The position numbers were made by a program, and so were the translations under genes. From assembly GCF_042657365.1 (NCBI RefSeq), contig NZ_JBHSKT010000013.1, positions 13,448 through 77,447 on the forward strand: 64,000 bases of DNA, written 5' to 3'. The DNA is from Adhaeribacter_A terreus. Lineage in GTDB: Bacteria; Bacteroidota; Bacteroidia; Cytophagales; Hymenobacteraceae. The notes beneath the pieces were generated by a model. It was given only the letters and a program-made list of their open reading frames with translations, did not search any database and was not told the origin of the DNA. Positions 23,064 to 32,226 of the stretch are shown here, one piece after another (position 1 is the stretch's first letter; the number at the start of each line of letters is the position of its first letter).

Positions 23064-24185
23064 TTAATACGCCACTTCCAGCCAGCCTTTCCAGGCCTGC
23101 TTGCCGGATTGAAACCGATAGAAATAAGTGCCGCTGCTTAGGTTTTCAGCTTTCCATCCGTTTTTATAATTCCGCTTCCGGAAAACTTCTACGCCCCAGC
23201 GGTTATAAATTACCAGTTCATTTTCTGCATACCATTGCAGGTTTTCTATTACAAAAGCATCGTTTTTATGGTCAGCGTTTGGCGTGAAAATATTGTAGAA
23301 AACAGGTTGCGGTGCACCGGAAATCTGTACTTCTAATGCCGTTTTCTTGCTTTGGCAGCCTTGCCCGTTTACAGCTAGAACTTCTACCAGGCCCGCTCCT
23401 GCATTTTCCCAGTTTACCTTTATGCTGCTGTTGCCTTGCCCGGAAACAATTTCTCCGCCGCTTACCCGCCAGTTGTAAACCAAACCCAACTGCGGATCCT
23501 CTACTGCATAACCCTGATTTTCGGCTAAAGTAAAAACCTGCATTGGACCAGAAATTTTCTCAACAGAATCGGGTGCAGGGTGAATGATCACGCGTATGGT
23601 ATCGGAAACGCCAAAGCAGTGCGAGGTGCTGGTATGGCTTTCTTCCTGCACCCAAAGTTTACCGTTTCCGGTTTGCAGCCAGTTTACTTTTATGGCATTC
23701 GTGTTTTGCCCGCTTACAATGGTTCCGCCTTTTATGCCCCAGGTGTAAACAGAACCGGTAGTTTTATTAATGCGGTAACTTATATTTTTAGCTTCGTTCA
23801 AGCAAAGCGTATCGGCTCCTTTCGGTTTTTCGGTGGCTAAAATTACGTTAATGCTTACCGGGAAGAAAACCGTATCGCCGGGGCAACCTAAACTATTCTT
23901 TGGTAAAGCCCAGACCTGCGCGGTATTGCTGGCGCTGCCCCAGTTCACGGAAATGCTGTCGTTGGATGAAGTTGAAATTGTACCGCCTTTAACACCCCAG
24001 TTTACTTGCTGCCTTTGCGGGTTTTGCACCTTGTACCAAACACCCTGCACCTGCGGACAAACCGAGGCCGAACCGCTGATTGTAACCACCGGCTTAGGCA
24101 AAACCACCACCGTTACCGAAGCCGTGCTTTGGCTGCAAACGCTCGAACCGGTTACTGTGTAAGTGGTAGTTTGCGTAGGTTTCAC
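23064..24185 (-). CDS. C-terminal part of a frameshifted T9SS type-B cargo protein
   Basis: Frame of 373 codons from GTG 24185, but no genuine start is apparent and the frame is open upstream to about 24215 (QYDTLANLFVKPTQT). It contains three repeats of an immunoglobulin/PKD-like unit, each with WG(V/I)KGGTI-S-NSISVNW (residues about 60, 145 and 235). It ends with a gliding-motility-type C-terminal sorting domain (IFTPNADHKNDAFVI, YNRWGVEVFRK, GWKAENLSSGTYFYRF), the type-B signal for type IX secretion. It would be cleaved or attached at the cell surface. It is the 3' half of the gene whose N-terminus is at 24205-25518. Confidence 0.85.
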   Translation of the reverse strand: MKPTQTTTYTVTGSSVCSQSTASVTVVVLPKPVVTISGSASVCPQVQGVWYKVQNPQRQQVNWGVKGGTISTSSNDSISVNWGSASNTAQVWALPKNSLGCPGDTVFFPVSINVILATEKPKGADTLCLNEAKNISYRINKTTGSVYTWGIKGGTIVSGQNTNAIKVNWLQTGNGKLWVQEESHTSTSHCFGVSDTIRVIIHPAPDSVEKISGPMQVFTLAENQGYAVEDPQLGLVYNWRVSGGEIVSGQGNSSIKVNWENAGAGLVEVLAVNGQGCQSKKTALEVQISGAPQPVFYNIFTPNADHKNDAFVIENLQWYAENELVIYNRWGVEVFRKRNYKNGWKAENLSSGTYFYRFQSGKQAWKGWLEVAY

Positions 24186-24204
24186 AAAAAGATTAGCTAA
24201 AGTA

Positions 24205-25518
24205 TCATACTGCAGTTAAGCCATTAGCAACCTGCCACTGAAAATGCTCTGCCCCTGCTCCATAGGCTGAAAGCTGCACCGAATCGCCGTAGCAAATGGT
24301 ATCTCTAAAAGCCTGCGCCTGCAAAATGCCCGCATTGCGGAAGATGGTTTGGTTGAGGGCAGGAAGGGTTGTACCATTACCAAAATATTTTTGTAAAGCA
24401 TCTACCCCGCGCAAGATAAAATTTGAAGCTGTACCGTAATTATCCGGGCAGGTTAAAATGCTTAAATGCCGGAGGCTATCCAACCTTGAAACATAAATTT
24501 TCCCGTCTATCGCCAATTGCATATCCATGATTATACTTCCATTTTCACTACTTCCCGGATTGTAGATTGTATTGAGCGATAGCTGAATTTGTGCGGTATT
24601 TCCGGCAGCCAGATCATATTGCACAATGGAATACATAGCATTAGAAGGCGAAGGACTTGGCTTTCTGGTACCGGCATAAAGCTTGGTGTTATCCGGAGAA
24701 AAAGCAAAAGCCCAACCCGTTTGTTTCGTCGGGTTGGGCAAGATAAGCGAATGCAAAGAGGAAACCGCGCCGGTACTGCGGTTAAACTGAAAAACCTCGA
24801 TCTGTTGCAGCCCAACGGCGGCCAGCAACGCACTATTAGCAGAACTTTTGATCCGGCCTTCATGACTGAGCACCTTACCGGTAGTAGAAATAACCGGCGG
24901 ACTAATTCCGGTTGGGTTCACTAAATAAGCCTGAACAGAATCGGTGGTATTGATATAACTCACGATCCAGGTATCGCGATTATTTGCATGCAACATGGCC
25001 GCCAGCCCGGGACCAACCTCCCGCTTTAATAATTGAAACGAATTAGGAACCACATCCCCGAACCCGTTATTTAAACGCATGTCAATCTGAACGACATAAA
25101 GCTTTCTATTACCCTGAGCCCAATTTCCCCTTACAATAAAAACGTAATACACCTGCGGATCAACCGGGCTTTGGGTTATTAATTCGGAGGTAGTAAAATC
25201 TTCAGTTTGAAAAACCTTCCCATTAGGCATCTCCAGGTATTTGTTATTTTGGATTTGCCTGGTAAATACAACTCCGGAATTGCTGAAGAAAAGTAACTGT
25301 CCATTTTTATCACTAATAGTTGCGACGCCTGCCCCAAGGCTAAAATCGGAATTATATGGCACTGCTACTGGCTTTTGCCCCTTAAAATCCAGATGCACCC
25401 CTGGAATGCTTGTTTGTGCCCAACCGCCAAAGAACCAATTGGCGCCTTCTAATTGCTGGGCTTTTGCCGGGGAAAAGCAACATAAAACCAGCAGCAAAAG
25501 GGCGTAAACTTTTTCCAT
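24205..25518 (-). CDS. N-terminal part of a frameshifted T9SS-exported protein
   Basis: A 437-residue frame with signal peptide (MEKVYALLLLVLCCFSPAKAQ). The mature part has WD40/YVTN-like blade repeats: LLFFSNSGVVFTR, VYYVFIVRGNW and AFSPDNTKLYAGTR. It ends abruptly with QWQVANGLTAV and a stop at 24205. The downstream frame, which begins at about 24215 in the next register, supplies PKD-like repeats and a T9SS type-B sorting domain. An exported adhesin-like or sensing protein is likely. The intact protein would be about 820 residues. Confidence 0.85.
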   Translation of the reverse strand: MEKVYALLLLVLCCFSPAKAQQLEGANWFFGGWAQTSIPGVHLDFKGQKPVAVPYNSDFSLGAGVATISDKNGQLLFFSNSGVVFTRQIQNNKYLEMPNGKVFQTEDFTTSELITQSPVDPQVYYVFIVRGNWAQGNRKLYVVQIDMRLNNGFGDVVPNSFQLLKREVGPGLAAMLHANNRDTWIVSYINTTDSVQAYLVNPTGISPPVISTTGKVLSHEGRIKSSANSALLAAVGLQQIEVFQFNRSTGAVSSLHSLILPNPTKQTGWAFAFSPDNTKLYAGTRKPSPSPSNAMYSIVQYDLAAGNTAQIQLSLNTIYNPGSSENGSIIMDMQLAIDGKIYVSRLDSLRHLSILTCPDNYGTASNFILRGVDALQKYFGNGTTLPALNQTIFRNAGILQAQAFRDTICYGDSVQLSAYGAGAEHFQWQVANGLTAV

Positions 25519-25588
25519 ATCAGTCAGGCAAGCTGTAAAAGATGCAAAATAACAAAAATTACCTTAGCAAAAATCTTTCTTCCTGCCG

Positions 25589-25618
25589 AAAAACGCTATC
25601 CGTTCCTGCCCAGAAACT
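25589..25618 (+). repeat. AT30 element
   Basis: AAAAACGCTATCCGTTCC then GCCCAGAAACTGC, in the 5' region of the 24205 gene. Confidence 0.6.
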
Positions 25619-25624
25619 GCGATT

Positions 25625-25717
25625 AAAAACGGTATGCTTTTGCATAAAAAAACCTGTGAGGTTTTAAAAACCTCACAGGTTTGCCGGCAAAACGCTATGG
25701 TTTCAGCCTTAAAAACT
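25625..25717 (+). repeat. Two AT30 elements bracketing a perfect palindrome
   Basis: AT30 copies at 25625-25654 (AAAAACGGTATGCTTTT) and 25689-25717 (AAAACGCTATGGTTT), with a perfect hairpin between them (see 25650-25682). Confidence 0.75.
25650..25682. terminator. Perfect hairpin downstream of comB
   Basis: A 16-bp inverted repeat AAACCTGTGAGGTTTT/AAAACCTCACAGGTTT with one base between arms, A/T-rich at both ends. It lies 42 bp beyond the comB stop codon on the coding strand and can end transcription of comB; symmetric, so it may also act toward the 24205 gene side. Confidence 0.65.
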
Positions 25718-25723
25718 CAAAGA

Positions 25724-26446
25724 TTAATCTACCAGCACCGGAACGGCTTTGGTTAAATAAGCGCCCTGCCAAACCGGAACCACGTCATACACATCGTCCT
25801 GCAGGCAGAAATCTACGTCTTTGGTAATATCCAGGCGGGCCAGGCGTTTCACGTGGCTGCTATTATTCAGGAACGTGCGGCGGTCGGCTTTGGCGGAATC
25901 CCATAAAACGGTAGCGGCCAAAGTTGAGTCGTTTTCCGGTTCAAATTCGCTGCCCAGTTTTTCAATTAAAGCGCCGGCAAACAACGTATCTTCCAGGTTG
26001 AATTTTCCTTTCCAGGCAGCGCACACAATAATCACGCTTTTCTGCTGCATCTGCACAAACTTCGCCACCGCAGCAATGTTCAGGAACGAACCAATTACCA
26101 CCGTATCGGCAGAAATAGAAAGACGAATGGCCTGCGTACCGTTGGTAGTGGTAATAGCCACGGCTTTGCCTTTAATACTTTCTTCCATGTAGCTGAACGG
26201 CGAATTGCCCAGATCAAACCCTTCGGCTTTCTGTCCGTCGCGTTCGGCGGCCGTTAAAAAACCTTTTTTGCGGTAAGCCATGCATTCCTGCAGTTTGCTT
26301 ACGGGCACCATTTTTTCTACGCCGTGCGCAAAAGCCGTAACCATACTGGATGTAGCCCGCAGAATATCTACCACCACAACAACACGGCCCTGCAAATTAT
26401 ATAAGTGTAATAATTCGGGGCTGAAACAAACGTCAACCGTTAACAT
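25724..26446 (-). CDS. comB: 2-phosphosulfolactate phosphatase family protein
   Basis: A 240-residue protein. VVVVDILRATSSMVTAFAHG, GFDLGNSPFSYMEESIKGKAVAITTTNGT and VIGSFLNIAAVAKFV are the ComB family signatures; the Asp of VVVDILRA and the TTTNGT loop form part of the Mg2+-dependent active site. The enzyme makes sulfolactate in coenzyme M synthesis in archaea; in bacteria it serves sulfonate metabolism, possibly sulfonolipid precursors. It is transcribed with gcvT in tandem but separated by a terminator at 26486. Confidence 0.88.
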   Translation of the reverse strand: MLTVDVCFSPELLHLYNLQGRVVVVVDILRATSSMVTAFAHGVEKMVPVSKLQECMAYRKKGFLTAAERDGQKAEGFDLGNSPFSYMEESIKGKAVAITTTNGTQAIRLSISADTVVIGSFLNIAAVAKFVQMQQKSVIIVCAAWKGKFNLEDTLFAGALIEKLGSEFEPENDSTLAATVLWDSAKADRRTFLNNSSHVKRLARLDITKDVDFCLQDDVYDVVPVWQGAYLTKAVPVLVD

Positions 26447-26485
26447 AAAATTTTAATTAAATAGTAAGAATTCGGATATACTGGT

Positions 26486-26513
26486 AAAAAAAACAGCCCC
26501 GCAAAGCGAGGCC
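26486..26513 (-). terminator. gcvT: Rho-independent terminator of gcvT
   Basis: Stem GCCTCGC/GCGGGGC (one G-U pair, reverse strand) with a TTT loop followed by TTTTTTTT (plus-strand A run 26486-26493), just beyond the gcvT stop codon. Confidence 0.85.
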
Positions 26514-26524
26514 ATAAGATCAGG

Positions 26525-27613
26525 TTATGCTTTGTAGAATGGCAGTTTTACCACGTTGGCTTTCACGGCTTTGTTGCGGATCTTGATATAAACTTCCGAG
26601 CCCGGCGCAGCAAATTCCGTTTTCACGTAACCCAGGCCAATGCCTTTGCTCAACATCGGGCTTTGCGTACCGGAAGTAACTTCGCCAATCGTTTCGCCGG
26701 CGGCATCAGCAATTTCGTAATGCGCGCGCGGAATGCCTTGCTCCACCATTTCGAAACCAACCAGCTTGCGGCTCACGCCGGCTTCTTTCTGCGCTTTCAG
26801 GTTTTCGGCGTTAGTAAAGTTTTTGTTGAATTTGGTAACCCAACCTAAACCGGCCTCTAGCGGCGAAGTAGAGTCTGAAATATCGTTGCCGTATAAGCAG
26901 TAACCCATTTCCAGGCGCAAAGTATCACGGGCGCCTAAACCAATTGGCTTGATCCCGAAATCCTTTCCGGCTTCCATAATTTTATCCCAGACTTCTTTGG
27001 CATTCTGGTTCGGTACGTAAATTTCAAAACCACCGGCGCCGGTATAACCCGTAGCGGAAACAATTACGTTCGGTACGCCGGCAAATTCGCCTTTCTCGAA
27101 GGTATAATATACCATATTATGCAGATCGAGACTGGTCAGGCTTTGCAGCGCATCGGCGGTTTTCGGGCCCTGCACCGCAAACAAGCTCATCTCATCCGAA
27201 ATGTTTTCCATTTCCGCGCCTTCGGTATTGAATTTAGAGATCCAGTTCCAGTCTTTATCAATATTGGAGGCGTTTACCACCAGCATGTATTCATTTTCGG
27301 CCATGCAATAAACCAGCAGATCGTCAACAATTCCGCCGTCTTCATTTGGCAAACAAGAGTACTGAATTTTGCCGGGAACCAGTTTAGCAGCATCGTTAGA
27401 AGTTACGCGCTGGATCAGATCCAATGCTTTCGGGCCTTTCACCATAAATTCTCCCATGTGCGATACGTCGAAAACACCAACTGCTTCGCGTACCGTTTTA
27501 TGTTCTTCAATATCGGAGCTGTAACGCACCGGCATGTTGTAACCGGCAAAGGGCACCATTTTGGCGCCTAACGCTTCGTGCACATCGTTCAGAGCAACTT
27601 TTTTCAATTCCAT
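26525..27613 (-). CDS. gcvT: Glycine cleavage system T-protein (aminomethyltransferase)
   Basis: A 362-residue protein. MVPFAGYNMPVRYSSDIEEHKTVREAVGVFDVSHMGEF, RVTSNDAAKL, GGIVDDLLVYCM and DTLRLEMGYCLYGNDISDSTSPLEAGLGWV are the standard GcvT motifs; the Asp in VTSND and the DSTSP region line the tetrahydrofolate site. It transfers the aminomethyl group of glycine from lipoylated GcvH to tetrahydrofolate. gcvH and gcvP are not in the window, as is usual for this phylum. No glycine riboswitch was seen upstream. Confidence 0.97.
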   Translation of the reverse strand: MELKKVALNDVHEALGAKMVPFAGYNMPVRYSSDIEEHKTVREAVGVFDVSHMGEFMVKGPKALDLIQRVTSNDAAKLVPGKIQYSCLPNEDGGIVDDLLVYCMAENEYMLVVNASNIDKDWNWISKFNTEGAEMENISDEMSLFAVQGPKTADALQSLTSLDLHNMVYYTFEKGEFAGVPNVIVSATGYTGAGGFEIYVPNQNAKEVWDKIMEAGKDFGIKPIGLGARDTLRLEMGYCLYGNDISDSTSPLEAGLGWVTKFNKNFTNAENLKAQKEAGVSRKLVGFEMVEQGIPRAHYEIADAAGETIGEVTSGTQSPMLSKGIGLGYVKTEFAAPGSEVYIKIRNKAVKANVVKLPFYKA

Positions 27614-27909
27614 GGTTCAAGGAGATTTAGAGGGGCTTAGTAATTATGCGCAAAAGTACTGATTTAAAATTGTTTCTGAAACCCGATTTTTCAACCTTCT
27701 GCATTCGCTTACTTTCTGAATTTTATACAATTACCTTCCAATTCACTACAAAAATATCAGGCTTCCGCTGAATCTGCTATAAAAAGCTTTCCGGCTATTG
27801 CTCAGGGCTTTAGGGCTTCAGCACAATTATTCTTAAAAAATCAGCAAAACCCGGTGCAAATAATCCCGTAAAAAAAGGAGCAAAAAAGCGTCCCATCATA
27901 TCAACTACG

Positions 27910-27929
27910 GCATATATTCAAACATATGC
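27910..27929. promoter_or_regulatory. Candidate TetR-family operator
   Basis: Inverted arms GCATAT and ATATGC with an 8-bp spacer, about 115 bp before the TetR gene at 28043. TetR regulators usually bind a palindrome near their own promoter; here the arm length and distance fit only loosely. Confidence 0.3.
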
Positions 27930-27955
27930 ATTTAAATTGATCTGATTCTCAGGCC

Positions 27956-27985
27956 AAAACGCCAGGGTTTTATGCTGAAAAACTC
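27956..27985 (+). repeat. AT30 element
   Basis: AAAACGCCAGGGTTTT then ATGCTGAAAAACTC; the central TA is CA here. Confidence 0.7.
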
Positions 27986-28042
27986 GGGGCTGATTCCGGT
28001 TCCGGGATACGCTTTTAAGGTTTTATTATTTTTTTTTGAATT

Positions 28043-28675
28043 ATGGATTTCAGGCAGACGGTTTTAGAAGAGGGTATGTATATTTTTCAGCGGCACGGCA
28101 TCAAAAACCTGACCATGGAGGCCATATTAGCCCACCTCGATATTTCAAAAGGTACGTTACAGGGCATTGCCAAATCGAAGGAAGCGTTATTGGACCAATG
28201 TGTAGATGCAGCCTTAACAAGCCGGCAGGCACATTTTGCCGGCTTAGTAGAAGTTGCCACCAATGAGGTAGAAGCCATTATGCAATTACTCCACTCCAAC
28301 CTGAAAGCACTTTCCGGCCATCATCCGGCTTTCCTGCCCGATCTGAAAACGGCCTACCCCGCCTGTTGGGATAAAATGCAGGAATTTTCTAATAATTACC
28401 TGCTGGATACTTTAGAAAATCAGTTTAGTGCCGGCAAAAAGCAACAACTCTTTAACCCGGAAATCAATACCACTTTGGTTAGCCAACTGCTTATTGCGCA
28501 AACCTATGCCATATTAGAAACCAATGTACTGAACGATAAAGAAGACAATTTCAACGCAGTTTTTAAGCTGGCTATTGAATATTACCTGCGCGGCCTGCTC
28601 ACCGAAAAAGGCTTGCAGCTTCTGGATAAAATTACGGCCCATAAAGCTCCGGATGAAGTGCTGAATTCCTTATAG
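28043..28675 (+). CDS. TetR-family transcriptional regulator
   Basis: A 210-residue protein. The N-terminal helix-turn-helix is typical: EEGMYIFQRHGIKNLTMEAILAHLDISKGTLQGIAKSKEALL (residues 9-50), followed by an all-helical ligand-binding domain. The turn reads SKGTLQG, and the phenylalanine usually seen in the recognition helix (YxHFxxK) is replaced by GIAK, so DNA contacts differ from the standard family. It probably represses nearby genes or itself and is divergent from gcvT. Confidence 0.85.
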   Translation: MDFRQTVLEEGMYIFQRHGIKNLTMEAILAHLDISKGTLQGIAKSKEALLDQCVDAALTSRQAHFAGLVEVATNEVEAIMQLLHSNLKALSGHHPAFLPDLKTAYPACWDKMQEFSNNYLLDTLENQFSAGKKQQLFNPEINTTLVSQLLIAQTYAILETNVLNDKEDNFNAVFKLAIEYYLRGLLTEKGLQLLDKITAHKAPDEVLNSL

Positions 28676-28746
28676 AACTGCATTTTCTTTTACCGCTTCA
28701 ACCCGAAACCTAGTCCACCCTAAACCTATAATTTAATAATAAGAAG

Positions 28747-28775
28747 CACTTTTCTGGCCTAAAACCCTAGCGTTT
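28747..28775 (-). repeat. AT30 element
   Basis: Reverse copy (GCACTTTT then AAAACCCTAGCGTTT), 42 bp before the histidine kinase start. Confidence 0.8.
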
Positions 28776-28816
28776 ACAGGTTTGCATAGTTAACTTGTTT
28801 CTTATACTTTTACCCC

Positions 28817-30328
28817 ATGAAGTTATCTACCAAGCTGTTTGCCGGCTTTTCTATTGTATCGTTCATCTTTTTGGCGGTAACTTATATCAACTACAATCTC
28901 TCTCAGGATGTACTGGCCAGTAGCTCCTGGGTTTCGCAGTCGCAGGTTATAACCCGGAATTCGGCTTCGCTGCAACGCAATATTTCCGATATGGAATCTG
29001 GTTTACGCGGTTACCTGCTTACCGGCCAGGAAGCGTTTCTGGAACCGTATGTACAATCTAAAGACCAGGTACAACCCCTTTTTCAGAGCCTGGCGGAAAT
29101 GACGGTAAACTCTCCGGGACAACAGAAATATCTGCAGATAATCCGCACGCTGCACAACCAGTGGCTGAATGAATTTGCCGAAAAACTGATCTCGGAGAAA
29201 CGTGAACAAATGGAAAAAGAACCGCGTTCCGGCCTGGCAGAGCTGAGAAGTGCAGATAAACTGCGAGCTAAATACGGTAAAGACCTGAACGATTCTATCC
29301 GGGAACAATTCAAAAATTTCAATGCTATTGAATATCAGATTCGCGAAGAACGTACCGAACGCCTGAACCAGACCATTAACTATACCCGCAACGTTTCTAC
29401 CGCACTCACTATTTTTTCGGTGCTTCTGGGTCTGGCCTGGGCTTATTATATCACCAAGATCATTTCCGACCGCATTATGGTTATGGTTAGGCTGGCCGAT
29501 AAAATTTCCAAAGGCGATTATAAGACCAAAATCAACGATACGGAACACGATGAACTCAGTAAGCTTTCTGCATCGCTGAACGTAATGGCCGGCACCATCG
29601 ACCGGAACATTGCTGAACTGGAACGCAAAAACAAAGAGCTTGATCAATACGCCTACGTAATTTCGCATGACCTGAAAGCGCCGTTGCGTGGCATTGAAAA
29701 TGCTTCGCGGTGGATCGAAGAAGATATGGGTACTTCTTTGCCTACCAAGATCCAGGAATATTTAATGATGATGCGTGTGCGCGTACACCGCATGGAAAAC
29801 CTGATCAACGGCATTCTGGATCTGGCCCGGATCGGGCGGACCAAACGCATGGAAGAACTGGTAGATGTACGCCAATTAGTGCTGGATATTTTAGACTCTA
29901 TCAGCGTTCCCCAAAACTTTTCAATAGTAATTCCGGATAAAATGCCCCATATTTACACCGTCCGGATCTATTTGGAGCAGGTTTTCTCGAACCTGATCAG
30001 CAACGCCATAAAATATAACGATAAACCGGAAGGCCTGTTAACCATTTCCTGCCTGGAAACGAGCCAGTTCTACTCGTTCTCTTTTACAGACAATGGCCCA
30101 GGCATAGACCCGGCATATCACGACCGGATATTCGTGATCTTCCAGACCCTGCAGGAACGCGACGCATTAGAAAGCACCGGCGTGGGACTGGCCATTGTGA
30201 AAAAAATTATAGAACGGCAAGGCGGCACGATAACCGTTGATTCTGAGCCAGGTAAAGGCGCCACTTTTACATTTAACTGGCCCAAAACCGCGCCGCAGGA
30301 AACCAATTCTATAATTTCGAGTATTTAA
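28817..30328 (+). CDS. CHASE3/HAMP sensor histidine kinase
   Basis: A 503-residue protein. A membrane helix at 7-25, a periplasmic CHASE3-like helical domain (30-180, including SGLRGYLLTGQEAFLEPY), a second helix at 193-212 and a HAMP linker follow. The kinase core has YAYVISHDLKAPLRGIENASRW with phosphorylated His284, then an ATPase domain with N-box QVFSNLISNAIKYNDKPEG, FTDNGPGID and STGVGLAIVKKI. The HisKA sequence is of the phytochrome-like type. It is followed 26 bp downstream by its response regulator. Confidence 0.95.
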   Translation: MKLSTKLFAGFSIVSFIFLAVTYINYNLSQDVLASSSWVSQSQVITRNSASLQRNISDMESGLRGYLLTGQEAFLEPYVQSKDQVQPLFQSLAEMTVNSPGQQKYLQIIRTLHNQWLNEFAEKLISEKREQMEKEPRSGLAELRSADKLRAKYGKDLNDSIREQFKNFNAIEYQIREERTERLNQTINYTRNVSTALTIFSVLLGLAWAYYITKIISDRIMVMVRLADKISKGDYKTKINDTEHDELSKLSASLNVMAGTIDRNIAELERKNKELDQYAYVISHDLKAPLRGIENASRWIEEDMGTSLPTKIQEYLMMMRVRVHRMENLINGILDLARIGRTKRMEELVDVRQLVLDILDSISVPQNFSIVIPDKMPHIYTVRIYLEQVFSNLISNAIKYNDKPEGLLTISCLETSQFYSFSFTDNGPGIDPAYHDRIFVIFQTLQERDALESTGVGLAIVKKIIERQGGTITVDSEPGKGATFTFNWPKTAPQETNSIISSI

Positions 30329-30354
30329 TTTAAAATTTTAACTGCCCTACCAAC

Positions 30355-30792
30355 ATGACCGAAAACCAAGTTAGTATTCTGCTTGTGGAAGATGATTATT
30401 TAGACATCATGAACGTTGAACGCGAGCTGAAGAAACTTAATATAAATCTTCCCCTGCACGTAGCCCGTAACGGCCGCGAAGCGCTAAACTTATTACGCGG
30501 CGAAGCTGGAGCTACTAAAATTCTGCCAAAACCAAGCGTGGTGCTCCTGGATATAAACATGCCTAAAATGAACGGTATCGAGTTTTTGGAAGCAGTGCGC
30601 AAAGATCCTGAATTCCGCGATCTGAACGTTTTTATTATGACAACTTCGAACGAAGAAAGCGACCGCCTGGCTGCGCAGAATCTGAACGCTACCGGCTACA
30701 TTGTTAAACCGCTTTCCTTCGATAAATTCGGCGGCGAAAATTCTACAATCGATAGCTTCAGTTTAATGCTCGATCTGCTGAAGATCAAATAA
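30355..30792 (+). CDS. Single-domain response regulator
   Basis: A 145-residue receiver-only protein. Acidic pair EDD near residue 13, phosphoacceptor Asp66 in VVLLDINMPKMNG, MTTSNEESDR near residue 99 and the lysine of YIVKPLSFDKF are the standard receiver residues. It has no output domain, like Rcp1/CheY-type partners of phytochrome-like kinases. It is 26 bp from the kinase, forming an operon. Confidence 0.95.
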   Translation: MTENQVSILLVEDDYLDIMNVERELKKLNINLPLHVARNGREALNLLRGEAGATKILPKPSVVLLDINMPKMNGIEFLEAVRKDPEFRDLNVFIMTTSNEESDRLAAQNLNATGYIVKPLSFDKFGGENSTIDSFSLMLDLLKIK

Positions 30793-30838
30793 AACTTCAG
30801 GCTTGCACTCCGGCTTTTTGAAATAAAAAGCTATCTTT

Positions 30839-30910
30839 AAAACCTGTTTATCCGATCTGCCCGGGAAAATGTTCCTGATCTGCGGCTTGGATGAACAGGT
30901 TTTTATTTTT
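30839..30910 (+). terminator. Terminator-like hairpin after the two-component pair
   Basis: Arms AAAACCTGTTTATCC (30839-30853) and GGATGAACAGGTTTT (30889-30903), a 15-bp stem with one G-U pair, enclosing about 35 bases and followed by TTTATTTTTT. Confidence 0.6.
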
Positions 30911-30962
30911 TAAATTTCCTTCAAAAAGGAAAATTAAAATTCGTTTTACCTAATTCTCTTTT

Positions 30963-32153
30963 ATGAATCCATACTCGATCCTTATTTTTTTAAGCTTACT
31001 GGTTATTATTTCTTATGGGTTCGATCTGCTAGCTAAAAAAACCAAGGTTCCGAGTGTACTCATGCTGCTGGCTTGTGGTATCGGCCTGCAATATGCTGCC
31101 GAATATTTCGGGTTTAAATTTATTTTGCCTCGCGTAATACTGGAAGTTTTCGGTATAATCGGTCTGATCCTGATCGTGCTGGAAGGTTCGCTGGATCTGG
31201 AGCTTACCCGCGAAAAACTGCCTATTGTGCGGAAATCTTTTTTAGCGGCACTGCTTATTTTAGTTTTATCGGCTGTTTCCATAGCGTTTATCATTCAGTT
31301 CAACAACGATCTGCCTTTTCAGCAATGCCTCGTAAATGCCATTCCGCTAGCCGTGATCAGCAGCGCCATTGCCATTCCCAGCGTTTCTAACCTAACCAAA
31401 GACAAAAAAGAATTCATTATTTACGAATCTACCTTTTCGGATATTCTGGGCATTATGGTCTTCAATTTTGCCATACAGGATAATTTTGCCCAAACTATTT
31501 CCATTTTCACCTTTCTCTGGGACCTCTTACTGATTCTGATCGTTTCGGTAATTGGCTGCATTTTGCTGATCTTTTTTATCAACCAGATCACGCACCACAC
31601 TAAATTTTTCCTGATCCTGGCCATGCTGGTGCTCATTTATTCGGTTTCGAAGATCTTCCATTTGTCGCCCCTTTTACTGGTGCTGGCATTTGGCCTCATT
31701 CTGAATAATACTGACGTTTTTGTAAAGCGACGTTTGCGCAATTTTATCAGTACCGACCGGTTGGAAGAAGAAGTTAATCAGCTCAAGATCATTACCGCCG
31801 AATCGGCTTTTCTGGTACGCACGTTCTTCTTTTTACTGTTCGGTTTCTCTTTCGAATTAATTAAATTGCTGGATGTGGAAATGCTCTTTATTGGCAGCTT
31901 GATTATTACCACACTTACCCTGATCCGTTTTTTTTACCTGCGCTTCATTTCACGGTCCAGCCTTTTTCCGGAATTATTTGTGGCGCCCAAAGGCCTCATT
32001 ACCATTTTATTATTTTACAGCATTCCGCCTAAATTCCTGATCCCGAATTTTTCTGAAGGCGTCCTGTTTTTCGTAATTATTCTTACGGGCCTCATCATGC
32101 TTTTCGGGCTGCAGGTAAGTAAACAACCGCTTTCAGAAATAGAGGAATTTTAA
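30963..32153 (+). CDS. Monovalent cation/proton antiporter (CPA family)
   Basis: A 396-residue protein with about 11 to 12 membrane helices. Features of the CPA2-type Na+(K+)/H+ exchangers are visible: DLLAKKTKVPSVLMLLACGIGL, FGIIGLILIVLEGSLDLELT, an AIPLAVISSAIAIPSV segment and the ESTFSDILGIMVFNF segment with ES...SD, where the acidic residues are proton/cation carriers. It lacks RCK/TrkA-N domains, so it is of the short type. It follows the regulator by 170 bp and has its own promoter. Confidence 0.88.
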   Translation: MNPYSILIFLSLLVIISYGFDLLAKKTKVPSVLMLLACGIGLQYAAEYFGFKFILPRVILEVFGIIGLILIVLEGSLDLELTREKLPIVRKSFLAALLILVLSAVSIAFIIQFNNDLPFQQCLVNAIPLAVISSAIAIPSVSNLTKDKKEFIIYESTFSDILGIMVFNFAIQDNFAQTISIFTFLWDLLLILIVSVIGCILLIFFINQITHHTKFFLILAMLVLIYSVSKIFHLSPLLLVLAFGLILNNTDVFVKRRLRNFISTDRLEEEVNQLKIITAESAFLVRTFFFLLFGFSFELIKLLDVEMLFIGSLIITTLTLIRFFYLRFISRSSLFPELFVAPKGLITILLFYSIPPKFLIPNFSEGVLFFVIILTGLIMLFGLQVSKQPLSEIEEF

Positions 32154-32226
32154 TTAGAATTGCTAATTGCGCGCTACCCGTAGTAGATCTGCAGATTTAC
32201 AGAAGTATTTACCGGATGAAACAGCT

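Larger units (their letters stand above)
27614..28042. other. Divergent intergenic region (gcvT / TetR gene), 429 bp
   Basis: AT-rich. Contains an imperfect palindrome (27910-27929) that could be a regulator site and one AT30 copy (27956-27985). No RNA gene or small open frame of note was seen. Confidence 0.5.

Noticed and set aside
26447..27700. Glycine riboswitch upstream of gcvT
   Set aside because: The 5' region shows no paired glycine-aptamer sequence.
29003..29668. 221-residue antisense frame over the histidine kinase
   Set aside because: The kinase motifs are fully conserved on the plus strand; the antisense protein has no recognisable features.
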